A DNA stretch of 6,802 nucleotides. Source: Candidatus Galligastranaerophilus gallistercoris. Lineage in GTDB: Bacteria > Cyanobacteriota > Vampirovibrionia > Gastranaerophilales > Gastranaerophilaceae. Where the stretch lies: contig DVJH01000149.1 in assembly GCA_018710795.1 (NCBI GenBank), forward strand, positions 1 through 6,802, written 5' to 3'. Position numbers and translations under genes: made by a program. Under the pieces are notes generated by a model. It saw only the letters and a program-made list of their open reading frames with translations, was not told the DNA's origin and did no database searches. Position 1 is the first letter of the stretch, and each line of letters begins with the position of its first letter. Positions 1 through 5,940 of the stretch are shown here, in pieces.

Positions 1-581
1 GCAAGAAAAGAAAAAATAATATCATACAAAGCCTGCGAAAACATCAGCCTGAAATTCGGAGCATAAGTCGAAAAATTAAAAAAGCTCAAAATAAAAGAAT
101 AAAAAATGCCGCAGATATGAATTGATAAAACTCCGATTATAGCCGCATAGAGCATGTTCTTAATATCATATTTATGATATAAAATCTTTCCAGAAAAAAT
201 TATTGCCGCAAAAAACCCGAGAATATACCCGAAAAAATAACTTTTTATATATTCTAACCCGCCCCCGAGCGCAAAAACGGGCCATATAAAAAAGCCCGTG
301 ATAAGATAAAACAATATGACGATAATTCCGTATCTCGCCCCGAGTACGGCAGATACAAACAATACAACGGGGATTTGAGGAATCAGACCGTATTTTTTAA
401 TTACAATATTTAATCCGTCCGCAAAATCTGGCCAATAGTATGAAATATCAAGTCTGGTAAATGTTGCCGCAATCAATAAAACCGTGCAAAATATCATAAC
501 GGCAAGAGTCCCCGGGCTGAACGGGGTTTTTTCGCCTTTATATATAAATTCCCTATACTCCCCTTCAAGCCTTTTGTTCAT
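1..581 (-). CDS. bioY: BioY-family biotin transporter S component (3' end beyond window)
   Basis: The reading frame opens at ATG 581 and runs off the left edge, giving 193 residues without a stop. BioY is the integral-membrane, biotin-binding component of ECF-type transporters. The visible protein is strongly hydrophobic, with about five membrane segments starting near residue 28. It carries the family core: a Y-L-I-T-G segment followed by W-P-V-F-A-L-G-G-G and, about 15 residues later, F-G-Y-I-L-G-F (roughly residues 94-126). A following I-H-x-x-G-x-x-Y pattern near residues 155-162 resembles the cyanobacterial BioY branch. BioY proteins are usually about 180-220 residues, so little is missing. 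The start codon lies inside the end of rimI (17-base overlap), suggesting translational coupling. A GAGG at 597-600 is rather far upstream for a ribosome site. No ECF ATPase or T-component gene is visible. The family call is confident; biotin specificity is inferred from the family. Confidence 0.85.
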   Translation of the reverse strand, partial: MNKRLEGEYREFIYKGEKTPFSPGTLAVMIFCTVLLIAATFTRLDISYYWPDFADGLNIVIKKYGLIPQIPVVLFVSAVLGARYGIIVILFYLITGFFIWPVFALGGGLEYIKSYFFGYILGFFAAIIFSGKILYHKYDIKNMLYAAIIGVLSIHICGIFYSFILSFFNFSTYAPNFRLMFSQALYDIIFSFL

Positions 582-1098
582 GGTTTTTTAATCTTTCCTC
601 AAGAAATTTTTTATTCTTTAAATAAATTTCTTTATATTTATCGGAAAAAATATTCTCCGTCCACATTATTATTGCATCTTCGCCGTTATCCTGATAATAT
701 TTTTTTCTTATCCCTAAAGACTTAAACCCGAATCCTTCATATATTTTAAGCGCCCTTGCATTGGTTTTTCTGACTTCAAGCGTTACGTATTTGATTTTAT
801 CCCTGTAGCACATATCAAGAGAAGAAAGAATTAAAAAATGCGCAAGCCCCTTTCCCTGATATTCGGGATGAACGGCAAGGTTTGTAACGTGCGCTTCGTC
901 AAAAATCCGCCACACGCCCATATACCCGACACATTTTTTATCGGCGTTTATTGCCGTAATATACCTTGCACAGGAATTATTCAGTTCGGAGGCAAAAGAC
1001 TCTCTGCTCCAGTGGTGTTTACCGTAGCACAAAGCCTCGATTTCCATAATGTCATCGAGATGTGATAAAGCCATATTTTCAACAGAATAAGTTTCCAT
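565..1098 (-). CDS. rimI: Ribosomal protein alanine N-acetyltransferase, GNAT family
   Basis: RimI transfers acetyl from acetyl-CoA to the N-terminal alanine of a ribosomal protein (S18 in E. coli). The 177-residue protein has a single GNAT domain over residues 5-148. Visible landmarks are W30 followed by SxxxFxxEL, the D67-E-A-H segment, the acetyl-CoA loop Q81-G-K-G-L-A, L107-E-V-R, and the C-terminal Y134-Y..E140-D-A-I-I-M signature typical of RimI. E108 and Y120 align with the catalytic Glu103 and Tyr115 of E. coli RimI. The last 28 residues are a charged, probably helical tail absent from the roughly 148-residue E. coli protein. The gene lies 40 bases after speD and overlaps bioY by 17 bases. 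No good Shine-Dalgarno site is seen before ATG 1098, only a weak GGTAAT. Paralogous GNAT enzymes are the main alternative, but the pattern favours RimI. Confidence 0.87.
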   Translation of the reverse strand: METYSVENMALSHLDDIMEIEALCYGKHHWSRESFASELNNSCARYITAINADKKCVGYMGVWRIFDEAHVTNLAVHPEYQGKGLAHFLILSSLDMCYRDKIKYVTLEVRKTNARALKIYEGFGFKSLGIRKKYYQDNGEDAIIMWTENIFSDKYKEIYLKNKKFLEERLKNHEQKA

Positions 1099-1138
1099 TT
1101 ATGAAAATATTACCATAAAAACCGCTTTTAAATCTTGT

Positions 1139-1591
1139 TTAATTTTGAGCGCTTATATAAAAAGGCGTGTGCTCAACCGAAAGATTTTTATCATCAAGAA
1201 TGCCTCTGTTTAACTGTGAAAATGAAGCATTTTTTGAATCAAAGCATTTTTTAAGAAAATCATACGCAACTTTAGGGTCGCACTTTTCACCGCAGGTAAA
1301 AAGGTCAACGGCCGCATACCCGAGCTCCGGCCAGGTATGAATTGCAAGATGGCTTTCCGATATTATGATTACGCCCGAAACGCCGTAAGGATTAAACATA
1401 TGGAAGCATTTTTCAACAATTGTTGCACCGCATTCCAGAGCAGCGTCCGTCATAAATTTTTCTATAAGTTTGGGGTTATTTAAAATATTGGGGTCGCATT
1501 CAAAAAATTCAGCTAATACATGTCTTCCGAGGTATTGCTGCGGTTTTGTTTCCGCTTCGCTCTTAAAACCTAAAGGTGTTGTTATCGCCAA
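1139..1591 (-). CDS. speD: S-adenosylmethionine decarboxylase proenzyme, prokaryotic class 1B, with TTG start
   Basis: This enzyme decarboxylates S-adenosylmethionine to the aminopropyl donor for spermidine synthesis. It is made as a proenzyme that cleaves itself to create a pyruvoyl cofactor. The 150-residue protein contains S78-E-S-H-L-A-I-H-T-W-P-E followed by G-Y-A-A-V-D-L-F-T-C-G. Processing is expected between E79 and S80. S80, H85 and C100 have the same spacing as Ser63, His68 and Cys83 of the Thermotoga maritima enzyme. The 17 extra N-terminal residues relative to that enzyme are not unusual. The start is TTG 1591: an AGGAGG lies 8 bases upstream, an in-frame TAG sits five codons upstream, and the next in-frame ATG is codon 47, inside the fold. 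No spermidine synthase gene is in the window. It is the first gene of the probable speD-rimI-bioY operon. The class 1B enzyme is also named speH. Confidence 0.95.
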   Translation of the reverse strand: MAITTPLGFKSEAETKPQQYLGRHVLAEFFECDPNILNNPKLIEKFMTDAALECGATIVEKCFHMFNPYGVSGVIIISESHLAIHTWPELGYAAVDLFTCGEKCDPKVAYDFLKKCFDSKNASFSQLNRGILDDKNLSVEHTPFYISAQN

Positions 1592-1599
1592 TTCATATT

Positions 1600-1605
1600 C
1601 CTCCT
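1600..1605 (-). promoter_or_regulatory. Ribosome binding site deciding the speD TTG start
   Basis: On the minus strand this reads AGGAGG, a full Shine-Dalgarno match, 8 bases upstream of TTG 1591. A closer ATG (1595-1593) is only 3 bases from it, is out of frame, and would give just a four-codon peptide (M-N-W-R-stop). It is therefore not the real start. Confidence 0.85.
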
Positions 1606-1633
1606 AAAAGTTTATGTGATAGTACATTTTCCC

Positions 1634-1685
1634 GTCAAAAAATTTGACATTTTACACTATATGCAAAAAACAAAAACATGTCAAA
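1634..1685. repeat. TTTGACAT / ATGTCAAA inverted repeats around the speD promoter (possible operator)
   Basis: On the plus strand TTTGACAT (1643-1650) and ATGTCAAA (1678-1685) form a perfect 8-base inverted repeat separated by 27 bases. One arm covers the speD -35 box; the other lies at the predicted start of transcription. A further GTCAAA (1634-1639) pairs with 1643-1648 as a 6-base inverted repeat with a 3-base centre. The symmetry and placement suit a repressor site. One arm is also simply a -35 consensus, so part of the match could be coincidental in AT-rich DNA. No regulator is identified. Confidence 0.4.
1656..1684 (-). promoter_or_regulatory. Sigma-70-type promoter for speD-rimI-bioY
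   Basis: The minus strand carries a perfect -35 box TTGACA (1684-1679), a 17-base spacer and a -10 box TATAGT (1661-1656, five of six consensus). Transcription would begin near 1649, giving a leader of about 58 bases before the speD TTG. This is the best consensus promoter in the window. Its -35 box lies within an arm of an inverted repeat. Confidence 0.75.
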
Positions 1686-1752
1686 AGTTTATAAAGGATT
1701 TATTAATTTTAACATTATTTAACAAAATTTTAATAATACCATTATGCTATTT

Positions 1753-1761
1753 TGTTATAAA
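1753..1761 (+). promoter_or_regulatory. Extended -10 promoter element just before the response-regulator gene
   Basis: TG at 1753-1754, one base, then TATAAA (1756-1761) makes an extended -10 element. No convincing -35 box is seen 16-18 bases upstream (ATAATA or TAATAC). Transcription would start around 1768-1771, at or within three bases of the ATG at 1771, predicting an almost leaderless mRNA. An unseen start further upstream is possible. Confidence 0.45.
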
Positions 1762-1770
1762 ATTTAGTTT

Positions 1771-2499
1771 ATGATAAAGATTTTGGCAATTGACGACGAG
1801 CCTTCCATTTTGGAGCTCATAAAAGTTAATCTTGAATTATCGGGGTATACCTGTTTGACTTCAAATGACCCCGTTAAAGGTTTTGCAATTTTGAAGCAGG
1901 AAGACATTTCCCTTTTAATACTGGATGTCATGATGCCCGATGTGGACGGTTATTCGCTTGCAATGAAAATAAGACAAAATGAAAGTACGAAAGACATCCC
2001 GATTATTATGCTGACTGCTTTAAATAATCTTGATGATAAATTAAAAGGTTTTAATTCCGGCGTGGATGATTATTTAACAAAGCCCTTTGAAATCGAAGAG
2101 CTTAAAGCAAGAGTGCTTGCACTTTTAAACAGGGCAAAAAAAGTTCCGGAATCGACAAGAGTAAAAGAATTGCTGCAGGCGGGCGACATAACTTTAATCC
2201 CGGAGAGTTATACGGTTAAAATTCTTGATAAAACAACAAAATTAACACCGATTGAGTTTGAGATTTTGAGCGTTCTTATGCAGCACCATTCAAACATGGT
2301 CTCATCCAAAATGCTTTTAAAAGAAGTCTGGGGATATTCGGACAACGAAGATGTCGACACTATAAGAGTGCATATAAGACACCTGAGAGCAAAAGTCGAT
2401 AAAATTTCTACCCGTAAAAATAAATACATCGAAACAATATACGGCGGCGGATACAGATTAATGCCTTTTGGTATTAATGTTAAAACAACAAAAAAATAG
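1771..2499 (+). CDS. OmpR/PhoB-type two-component response regulator
   Basis: This 242-residue DNA-binding regulator has a receiver domain (residues 2-120) and a winged-helix effector domain (about 136-233). The receiver keeps all key residues: acidic pair D8-D9, phospho-acceptor D52 within L-D-V-M-M-P-D, switch T82, and K104 in L-T-K-P-F. The effector domain shows the family pattern K-L-T-P-I-E-F-E-I-L, then E-V-W-G-Y, the recognition helix around D196-T-I-R-V-H-I-R-H-L-R-A-K, and the wing Y-G-G-G-Y-R-L. It should be activated by phosphorylation from a sensor kinase, but no kinase gene is in the window. The start is fixed by the usual receiver N-terminus (M-I-K-I-L-A-I-D-D-E). No Shine-Dalgarno sequence precedes it. 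Its TAG stop shares a base with the GTG of the following protease gene. It resembles cyanobacterial regulators of the RpaB type, but I would not assign a symbol. Confidence 0.93.
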   Translation: MIKILAIDDEPSILELIKVNLELSGYTCLTSNDPVKGFAILKQEDISLLILDVMMPDVDGYSLAMKIRQNESTKDIPIIMLTALNNLDDKLKGFNSGVDDYLTKPFEIEELKARVLALLNRAKKVPESTRVKELLQAGDITLIPESYTVKILDKTTKLTPIEFEILSVLMQHHSNMVSSKMLLKEVWGYSDNEDVDTIRVHIRHLRAKVDKISTRKNKYIETIYGGGYRLMPFGINVKTTKK

Positions 2500-3767
2500 T
2501 GAATAATATGCTTTCAAAAACAATGAAAAAACAGTATCCGATATTAATTTTGGTGTTATTTTTTTTGTTTCTTGCAAAAGAAAACGTAAACCTTGTTCAA
2601 GAAGAAAAAATAAGCCCCGATAATGTTGAAATTTCAAAAGAAGTAAGCCCCAAAGAACTTTTTTTAAACTCATATAAAGTTATAAAAAATAACTATTGGG
2701 ACAAAGCTTTATGCGGCGAAAACCTTTTAAAGTGGAAGAAAAGATACGAAAATAAAATTAAAGATGACGACGATGCAAAAGTTGCCATTAATTCAATGCT
2801 TGCAAGCCTTGATGATCCGTATTCAAAATTTTTGGACAAAGAAGAATTTCTTGAACAAACAACAAGCATTAATTCAAAAATATACGGAATAGGAATAAAC
2901 ATTGCCTCTCAAGCAGGCAAAATATTTATAATAAATGTCATAAAAGGAACCCCCGCGGATTATGCAGATTTAAAAACGGGGGATATGATATTAAAAGTCA
3001 ATGATAAAGACGCTGCGGGAAAAAGCATATTTCAAATAGCAAATTATATAAAAGATCCCGCAATCAAAACCGTTAACCTTGAAATTTTAAGGGATAATAA
3101 AAAACTTATCAAACAGGTTAAAAAAACGGAAATAAAAATTAAAACCGTTAAAGCCGACATTCTTGATAAACAAATAGGGTATATAAGAATATCAAGTTTC
3201 ATAAGCTCCGAAACGCCGATTGAATTTATTGATGCAATGAATAAAGTTAAAGACACAAATGCGCTTATTCTTGATTTAAGAGGAAACACGGGCGGACTGT
3301 TCCAAAATGCCGTTTTTGTTGCGGACATATTTTTGGAAAATAAAAATATAGTGTCGGTTCTTGGGCGGGGCGGGCATAAAAGCCTGTATAAAACACATTC
3401 AAAAAGTTATGTCTATAAAAAACCGATGGCGGTTCTTGTGGATAACGAATCCGCAAGCGCATCCGAGATTGTATCCGGAGCACTGAAAGATAACGACAGA
3501 GCAATTATAGTCGGCACAAAAACTTTCGGCAAAGGCTTAGTACAAAAAGTATTTTTAATGCCGAATTCAACCGGCATGAACCTGACAATTGCAAGATACC
3601 TGACACCGGATGATATAGATATAAATAAAAAAGGTATAACGCCCGATTATCTTGTTCAAATTACAAATGAAGACAGAATTGCAAACAATGACAGGCAGCT
3701 CAACTTCGCTAAAAAAACCCTGCTGGTTGAAATTGAAAGAAACAAACTTGCCAAAAATAAGATTTAA
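2499..3767 (+). CDS. ctpA: C-terminal processing peptidase, S41 family, membrane-anchored with PDZ domain
   Basis: Carboxy-terminal processing proteases cut extracytoplasmic proteins near their C-termini; in cyanobacteria CtpA matures the D1 protein. The 422-residue product has an N-terminal hydrophobic segment (about residues 13-26: signal anchor or signal peptide without an obvious cleavage site). The helical N-domain contains D106-P-Y-S-K-F-L. A PDZ domain spans about 125-205 and the S41 core about 220-395, including R261-G-N-T-G-G. The catalytic dyad is S320 (in E-S-A-S-A-S-E) and K345 (in F-G-K-G-L-V-Q), with Q349. The Ser-to-Lys spacing of 25 and Lys-to-Gln spacing of 4 match Bacillus CtpB. 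Start choice is uncertain: GTG 2499 overlaps the regulator stop, while ATG 2508 and ATG 2523 are in frame; none has a Shine-Dalgarno site. ATG 2523 (M-K-K-Q) gives the most typical signal sequence. Probably cotranscribed with the response regulator. Confidence 0.93.
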   Translation: MNNMLSKTMKKQYPILILVLFFLFLAKENVNLVQEEKISPDNVEISKEVSPKELFLNSYKVIKNNYWDKALCGENLLKWKKRYENKIKDDDDAKVAINSMLASLDDPYSKFLDKEEFLEQTTSINSKIYGIGINIASQAGKIFIINVIKGTPADYADLKTGDMILKVNDKDAAGKSIFQIANYIKDPAIKTVNLEILRDNKKLIKQVKKTEIKIKTVKADILDKQIGYIRISSFISSETPIEFIDAMNKVKDTNALILDLRGNTGGLFQNAVFVADIFLENKNIVSVLGRGGHKSLYKTHSKSYVYKKPMAVLVDNESASASEIVSGALKDNDRAIIVGTKTFGKGLVQKVFLMPNSTGMNLTIARYLTPDDIDINKKGITPDYLVQITNEDRIANNDRQLNFAKKTLLVEIERNKLAKNKI

Positions 3768-3768
3768 A

Positions 3769-3796
3769 AAAGAGCCTTAAAAATTCAAGGCTCTTT
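3769..3796. terminator. Bidirectional rho-independent terminator between ctpA and infC
   Basis: A perfect 10-base inverted repeat, AAAGAGCCTT (3769-3778) and AAGGCTCTTT (3787-3796), encloses an 8-base loop. Read on the minus strand it is followed by TTTTTT, so it ends infC strongly. On the plus strand the tail is shorter (TTTATACTTATTTA) but suits ctpA, whose stop is one base before the stem. The two convergent genes evidently share it. Confidence 0.85.
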
Positions 3797-3800
3797 ATAC

Positions 3801-4334
3801 TTATTTACCGTTTGAAGGCGCCAGAACGGCAACCACATTTTTGCCTTCCAGCATCGGTCTTTTTTCAATTACCGGGTTTGCATCTTCAATATCCGAAAGA
3901 AATTTGTTTGCAAGATCAAAAGCAAGTTTATTATGCTGCATTTCTCTTCCTCTGAGCATTACGACCAGCTTAACTTTATTTTGCTGTGATAAAAATTTTC
4001 TTGCGCTTTTTAATCTTACTTCATAATCATGGGTATCAATTTTATAGCGCATTTTAACTTCTTTTACTTCAACTACATGTTGTTTTTTTCTTGCTTCTTT
4101 TGCGCGCTTTTCCGTTTCGTATTTATATTTGCCCCAATCTATAATTTTAGCCACCGGAGGCGATTGGTTGGGCGAAACAACAACTAAATCCAAATCCTTT
4201 TCTCTTGCGATTTCAAGAGCTTTTGATGTAGGTATTGTACCGTGATTTACGCCTTCATCATCTATTAATCTTACTTCACGGGCTCTTATGCCCTCGTTTA
4301 CAAGCTCACGGGTCTTGATGTCTTCTTTTACGAT
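3801..4334 (-). CDS. infC: Translation initiation factor IF-3 with probable AUC start codon
   Basis: IF-3 binds the 30S subunit, keeps ribosomal subunits apart and checks start codon-tRNA pairing. Starting at the ATC at 4334-4332 the protein has 177 residues, close to E. coli IF-3 (180). The N-domain (about 1-72) includes L11-V-N-E-G-I-R-A-R-E-V-R-L-I and A-K-I-I-D-W-G-K-Y-K-Y-E. A charged linker leads to the C-domain (about 88-172) with R-Y-K-I-D-T-H-D-Y, then R-G-R-E-M-Q-H and a conserved R-P-M-L-E-G-K. The first conventional start in frame (TTG 4193) would remove 47 conserved residues. The only open stretch upstream ends at an in-frame TAG, with an AGGAG 8 bases before ATC. IF-3 genes are known to use non-canonical starts (AUU in E. 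coli) for self-regulation. No rpmI or rplT follows; a terminator comes directly after the stop. Confidence 0.93.
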   Translation of the reverse strand: MVKEDIKTRELVNEGIRAREVRLIDDEGVNHGTIPTSKALEIAREKDLDLVVVSPNQSPPVAKIIDWGKYKYETEKRAKEARKKQHVVEVKEVKMRYKIDTHDYEVRLKSARKFLSQQNKVKLVVMLRGREMQHNKLAFDLANKFLSDIEDANPVIEKRPMLEGKNVVAVLAPSNGK

Positions 4335-4340
4335 TTTTTT

Positions 4341-4347
4341 CTCTCCT
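4341..4347 (-). promoter_or_regulatory. Ribosome binding site setting the infC ATC start
   Basis: The minus strand reads AGGAGAG here. The AGGAG core (4347-4343) lies 8 bases before ATC 4334-4332 with an A-rich spacer. No ATG, GTG or TTG exists in frame at a workable distance, so the site marks ATC as the initiator. Confidence 0.8.
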
Positions 4348-4363
4348 ATTAACTACAAGCTTC

Positions 4364-4392
4364 AGTTTATCATTAAAAACTCTATAAGGCAA
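4364..4392 (-). promoter_or_regulatory. Possible promoter of infC
   Basis: TTGCCT (4392-4387), a 17-base spacer and TAAACT (4369-4364), preceded by TG one base upstream of the -10, give a modest match (four of six bases in each box). It lies downstream of the preceding gene's terminator, where an infC promoter is needed. The predicted leader is about 20 bases. Confidence 0.35.
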
Positions 4393-4410
4393 TACTAACG
4401 GGGGTTATAA

Positions 4411-4455
4411 GAAATAAAAAAGAAATCCCGCAAATTTCTTTTTTTGCGGGATTTC
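4411..4455 (-). terminator. Rho-independent terminator of the SLH-domain gene
   Basis: A perfect 13-base stem, GAAATCCCGCAAA (4422-4434) with TTTGCGGGATTTC (4443-4455), has an 8-base loop. On the minus strand six T residues follow it (4421-4416), then ATTT. It lies 23 bases past the SLH-gene stop and insulates infC from it. Confidence 0.9.
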
Positions 4456-4478
4456 AATTTCAATTTTTAAACCCTGAA

Positions 4479-5918
4479 CTAGAATACGATTGTAAGTTCT
4501 TCGTTGGGGTTTAAGCTTGACGAATTTGAAAGCGAAGGAACGATAACATAAACAATCTCATCGCCGACTTCGTAAACTACACCAAAGATACCCGATACGG
4601 CAACTTTGGTAACGTCAAATGCGCCTTTAAGAATTGTAACTGCGGAATTACCGAGACTTGCAACACCGCGGCCGGGATGAAGCGTAAACGTTTCAACAAG
4701 GAAGTTTGAAAGTTCATCGCCGACTTCTTCAACACCGTTACCCGCAACATTGCAGATTGCTCCGCCCGTTCTTCCGACAACACCTGCAGCGCGTCCCACT
4801 ATTGTTAAAGGAGCACCGACAAGTCTTGCTAAGATATTCGGGTTTTTAAGGTCTTCAACCGAAGCTGAAGCAACCTGTTTGGGCAGGCATTTTTTGCAAT
4901 CGCCGTTTTTAATATATTTGAATTGAACTTTAATATAACCGGGTTCTTTAATTCCGGGTCTTTGAACGGCAATAACGTTACCTCTTACGATTGAGCCTTC
5001 GGGGAATGTAACGCCGTCAACAACAACTTCTTCGGTTGTTTTTGCGGTGAACCATTCGCCGACATTTGAAGTTTTAGCAGATAATCTGTCTAAGAGTTTA
5101 ACTTTAACGGTTGTAATGCCGATTGCGCCCTGTGTACCGTCAGCAACGGCAGTGCCGGATTGCAAAGCTTCATAATTTTTTCTTAAAGAAGCAACAAGGT
5201 ATGCAACCTGTTCTTTTGATAAATATTCATTTTCAATAACACCTTTTGAATCAGGTACCGCGTCTAATAAATTTGAAGCGATAACTTCATTTGTAGCGCT
5301 GTAAGCCCATTTGGGAATGTATTGCATTGTTTCGTTTTTGTAAACGGGAACATCGGTTGCCGAATGATTAATGTTGATTAATTTTGCAACCGTAGCAAAA
5401 ACTTCCGCTTTTGTAATGGGTTGATCGGGTTTAAATACGCCTGAAGGGTAACCTATCATAATGTCTTTTTCGGTTACTTTGTAAATCCAGTCTTTTGCCC
5501 AGTAATTTGCATCAATATCGGAGTAAGGTTTGTAGTTTTCGGGTGTTTCTACATTCAAACCTTCGGCAAGTATTGTTGCAACTTCCGAACGAAGAGTGGG
5601 TGCTTTGGGGTTAAATGCTGTTTTGTAGCCTGATTTTGCCTGGCTGTCTTTGATGATGTCCAAAACATCTTTAGCCCAAGATTTGACATAAACATTGTCT
5701 TTGTTGCCTACGGTAATTTTGTTTTTCGATTTCAAAATTTTACCGCCGGTTACATAAACCGATTTTGCATCAACAAGCGTTTGAGCCTGTGATTTGAACA
5801 GCGTGGGGTGCGCATAGCTTTGTGTTTTGGCTTCCAATTCGCAGGGTTTTGCCAAAGCAACAGAAGAAATAGCACACATTGCAACTGTTACCGCAAGAAG
5901 CTTTTTCATCACTTTCAT
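4479..5918 (-). CDS. Secreted S-layer homology (SLH) domain protein with unassigned C-terminal half
   Basis: SLH repeats hold envelope proteins onto cell-wall polymers; in cyanobacterial relatives they tie outer-membrane proteins to peptidoglycan. The 479-residue protein has a signal peptide (1-23: K5-K6, hydrophobic core, A-L-A before K24). Three SLH-like repeats follow: about 75-123 (N-P-K-A-P-T-L-R-S-E-V), 131-184 (Y-S-D-I then G-Y-P-S-G-V-F-K-P-D, the clearest) and 190-248 (more divergent). Residues 268-338 look like a compact beta domain containing A-K-T-S-N-V-G and a D-G-V-T-F-P-E-G-S segment. A C-K-K-C pair sits at 341-344. The last 110 residues are rich in Gly, Val and Ala, with E-V-G-D-E occurring at 398 and 450. 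It lacks the long beta-barrel of SLH porins. ATG 5918 is supported by AGGAG 5 bases upstream. It has its own promoter and terminator, so it is probably monocistronic. The exact function is unknown. Confidence 0.85.
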   Translation of the reverse strand: MKVMKKLLAVTVAMCAISSVALAKPCELEAKTQSYAHPTLFKSQAQTLVDAKSVYVTGGKILKSKNKITVGNKDNVYVKSWAKDVLDIIKDSQAKSGYKTAFNPKAPTLRSEVATILAEGLNVETPENYKPYSDIDANYWAKDWIYKVTEKDIMIGYPSGVFKPDQPITKAEVFATVAKLININHSATDVPVYKNETMQYIPKWAYSATNEVIASNLLDAVPDSKGVIENEYLSKEQVAYLVASLRKNYEALQSGTAVADGTQGAIGITTVKVKLLDRLSAKTSNVGEWFTAKTTEEVVVDGVTFPEGSIVRGNVIAVQRPGIKEPGYIKVQFKYIKNGDCKKCLPKQVASASVEDLKNPNILARLVGAPLTIVGRAAGVVGRTGGAICNVAGNGVEEVGDELSNFLVETFTLHPGRGVASLGNSAVTILKGAFDVTKVAVSGIFGVVYEVGDEIVYVIVPSLSNSSSLNPNEELTIVF

Positions 5919-5940
5919 GTTTTCTCCTATCCTATTCTCA

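Noticed and set aside
838..1065. Plus-strand 75-codon open frame inside rimI
   Set aside because: It lies entirely antisense to a well-supported acetyltransferase gene, has no family pattern and no ribosome site. It is a shadow frame.
1581..1595. Four-codon frame M-N-W-R-stop overlapping the speD start as a real upstream peptide
   Set aside because: The ribosome site is only 3 bases from its ATG and the peptide is too short to judge. It is noted as a possible influence on initiation but not called as a gene.
1644..1649. TTGACA on the plus strand as the -35 box of the response-regulator promoter
   Set aside because: No -10 box lies at a suitable distance (17 bases on gives AAAACA), and the site is over 120 bases from the gene. 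It is better explained as one arm of the inverted repeat around the minus-strand speD promoter.
2208..3504. Minus-strand open frames of 69-94 codons antisense to the response regulator and CTP protease
   Set aside because: Their translations are low-complexity or Ser/Leu/Phe-rich and show no domain pattern, while the opposite strand encodes fully conserved proteins.
3801..4193. A short 130-residue IF-3 starting at TTG 4193
   Set aside because: It would delete 47 residues of the conserved N-domain that are clearly encoded upstream in the same frame, and no Shine-Dalgarno site precedes it.
4435..4442. The hairpin at 4411-4455 as a two-way terminator
   Set aside because: Only the minus strand has an immediate T-run after the stem, and no plus-strand gene ends nearby.
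4577..4783. 68-codon second minus-strand frame inside the SLH gene
   Set aside because: It is nested in another frame of the same strand, with no ribosome site or recognisable motif.
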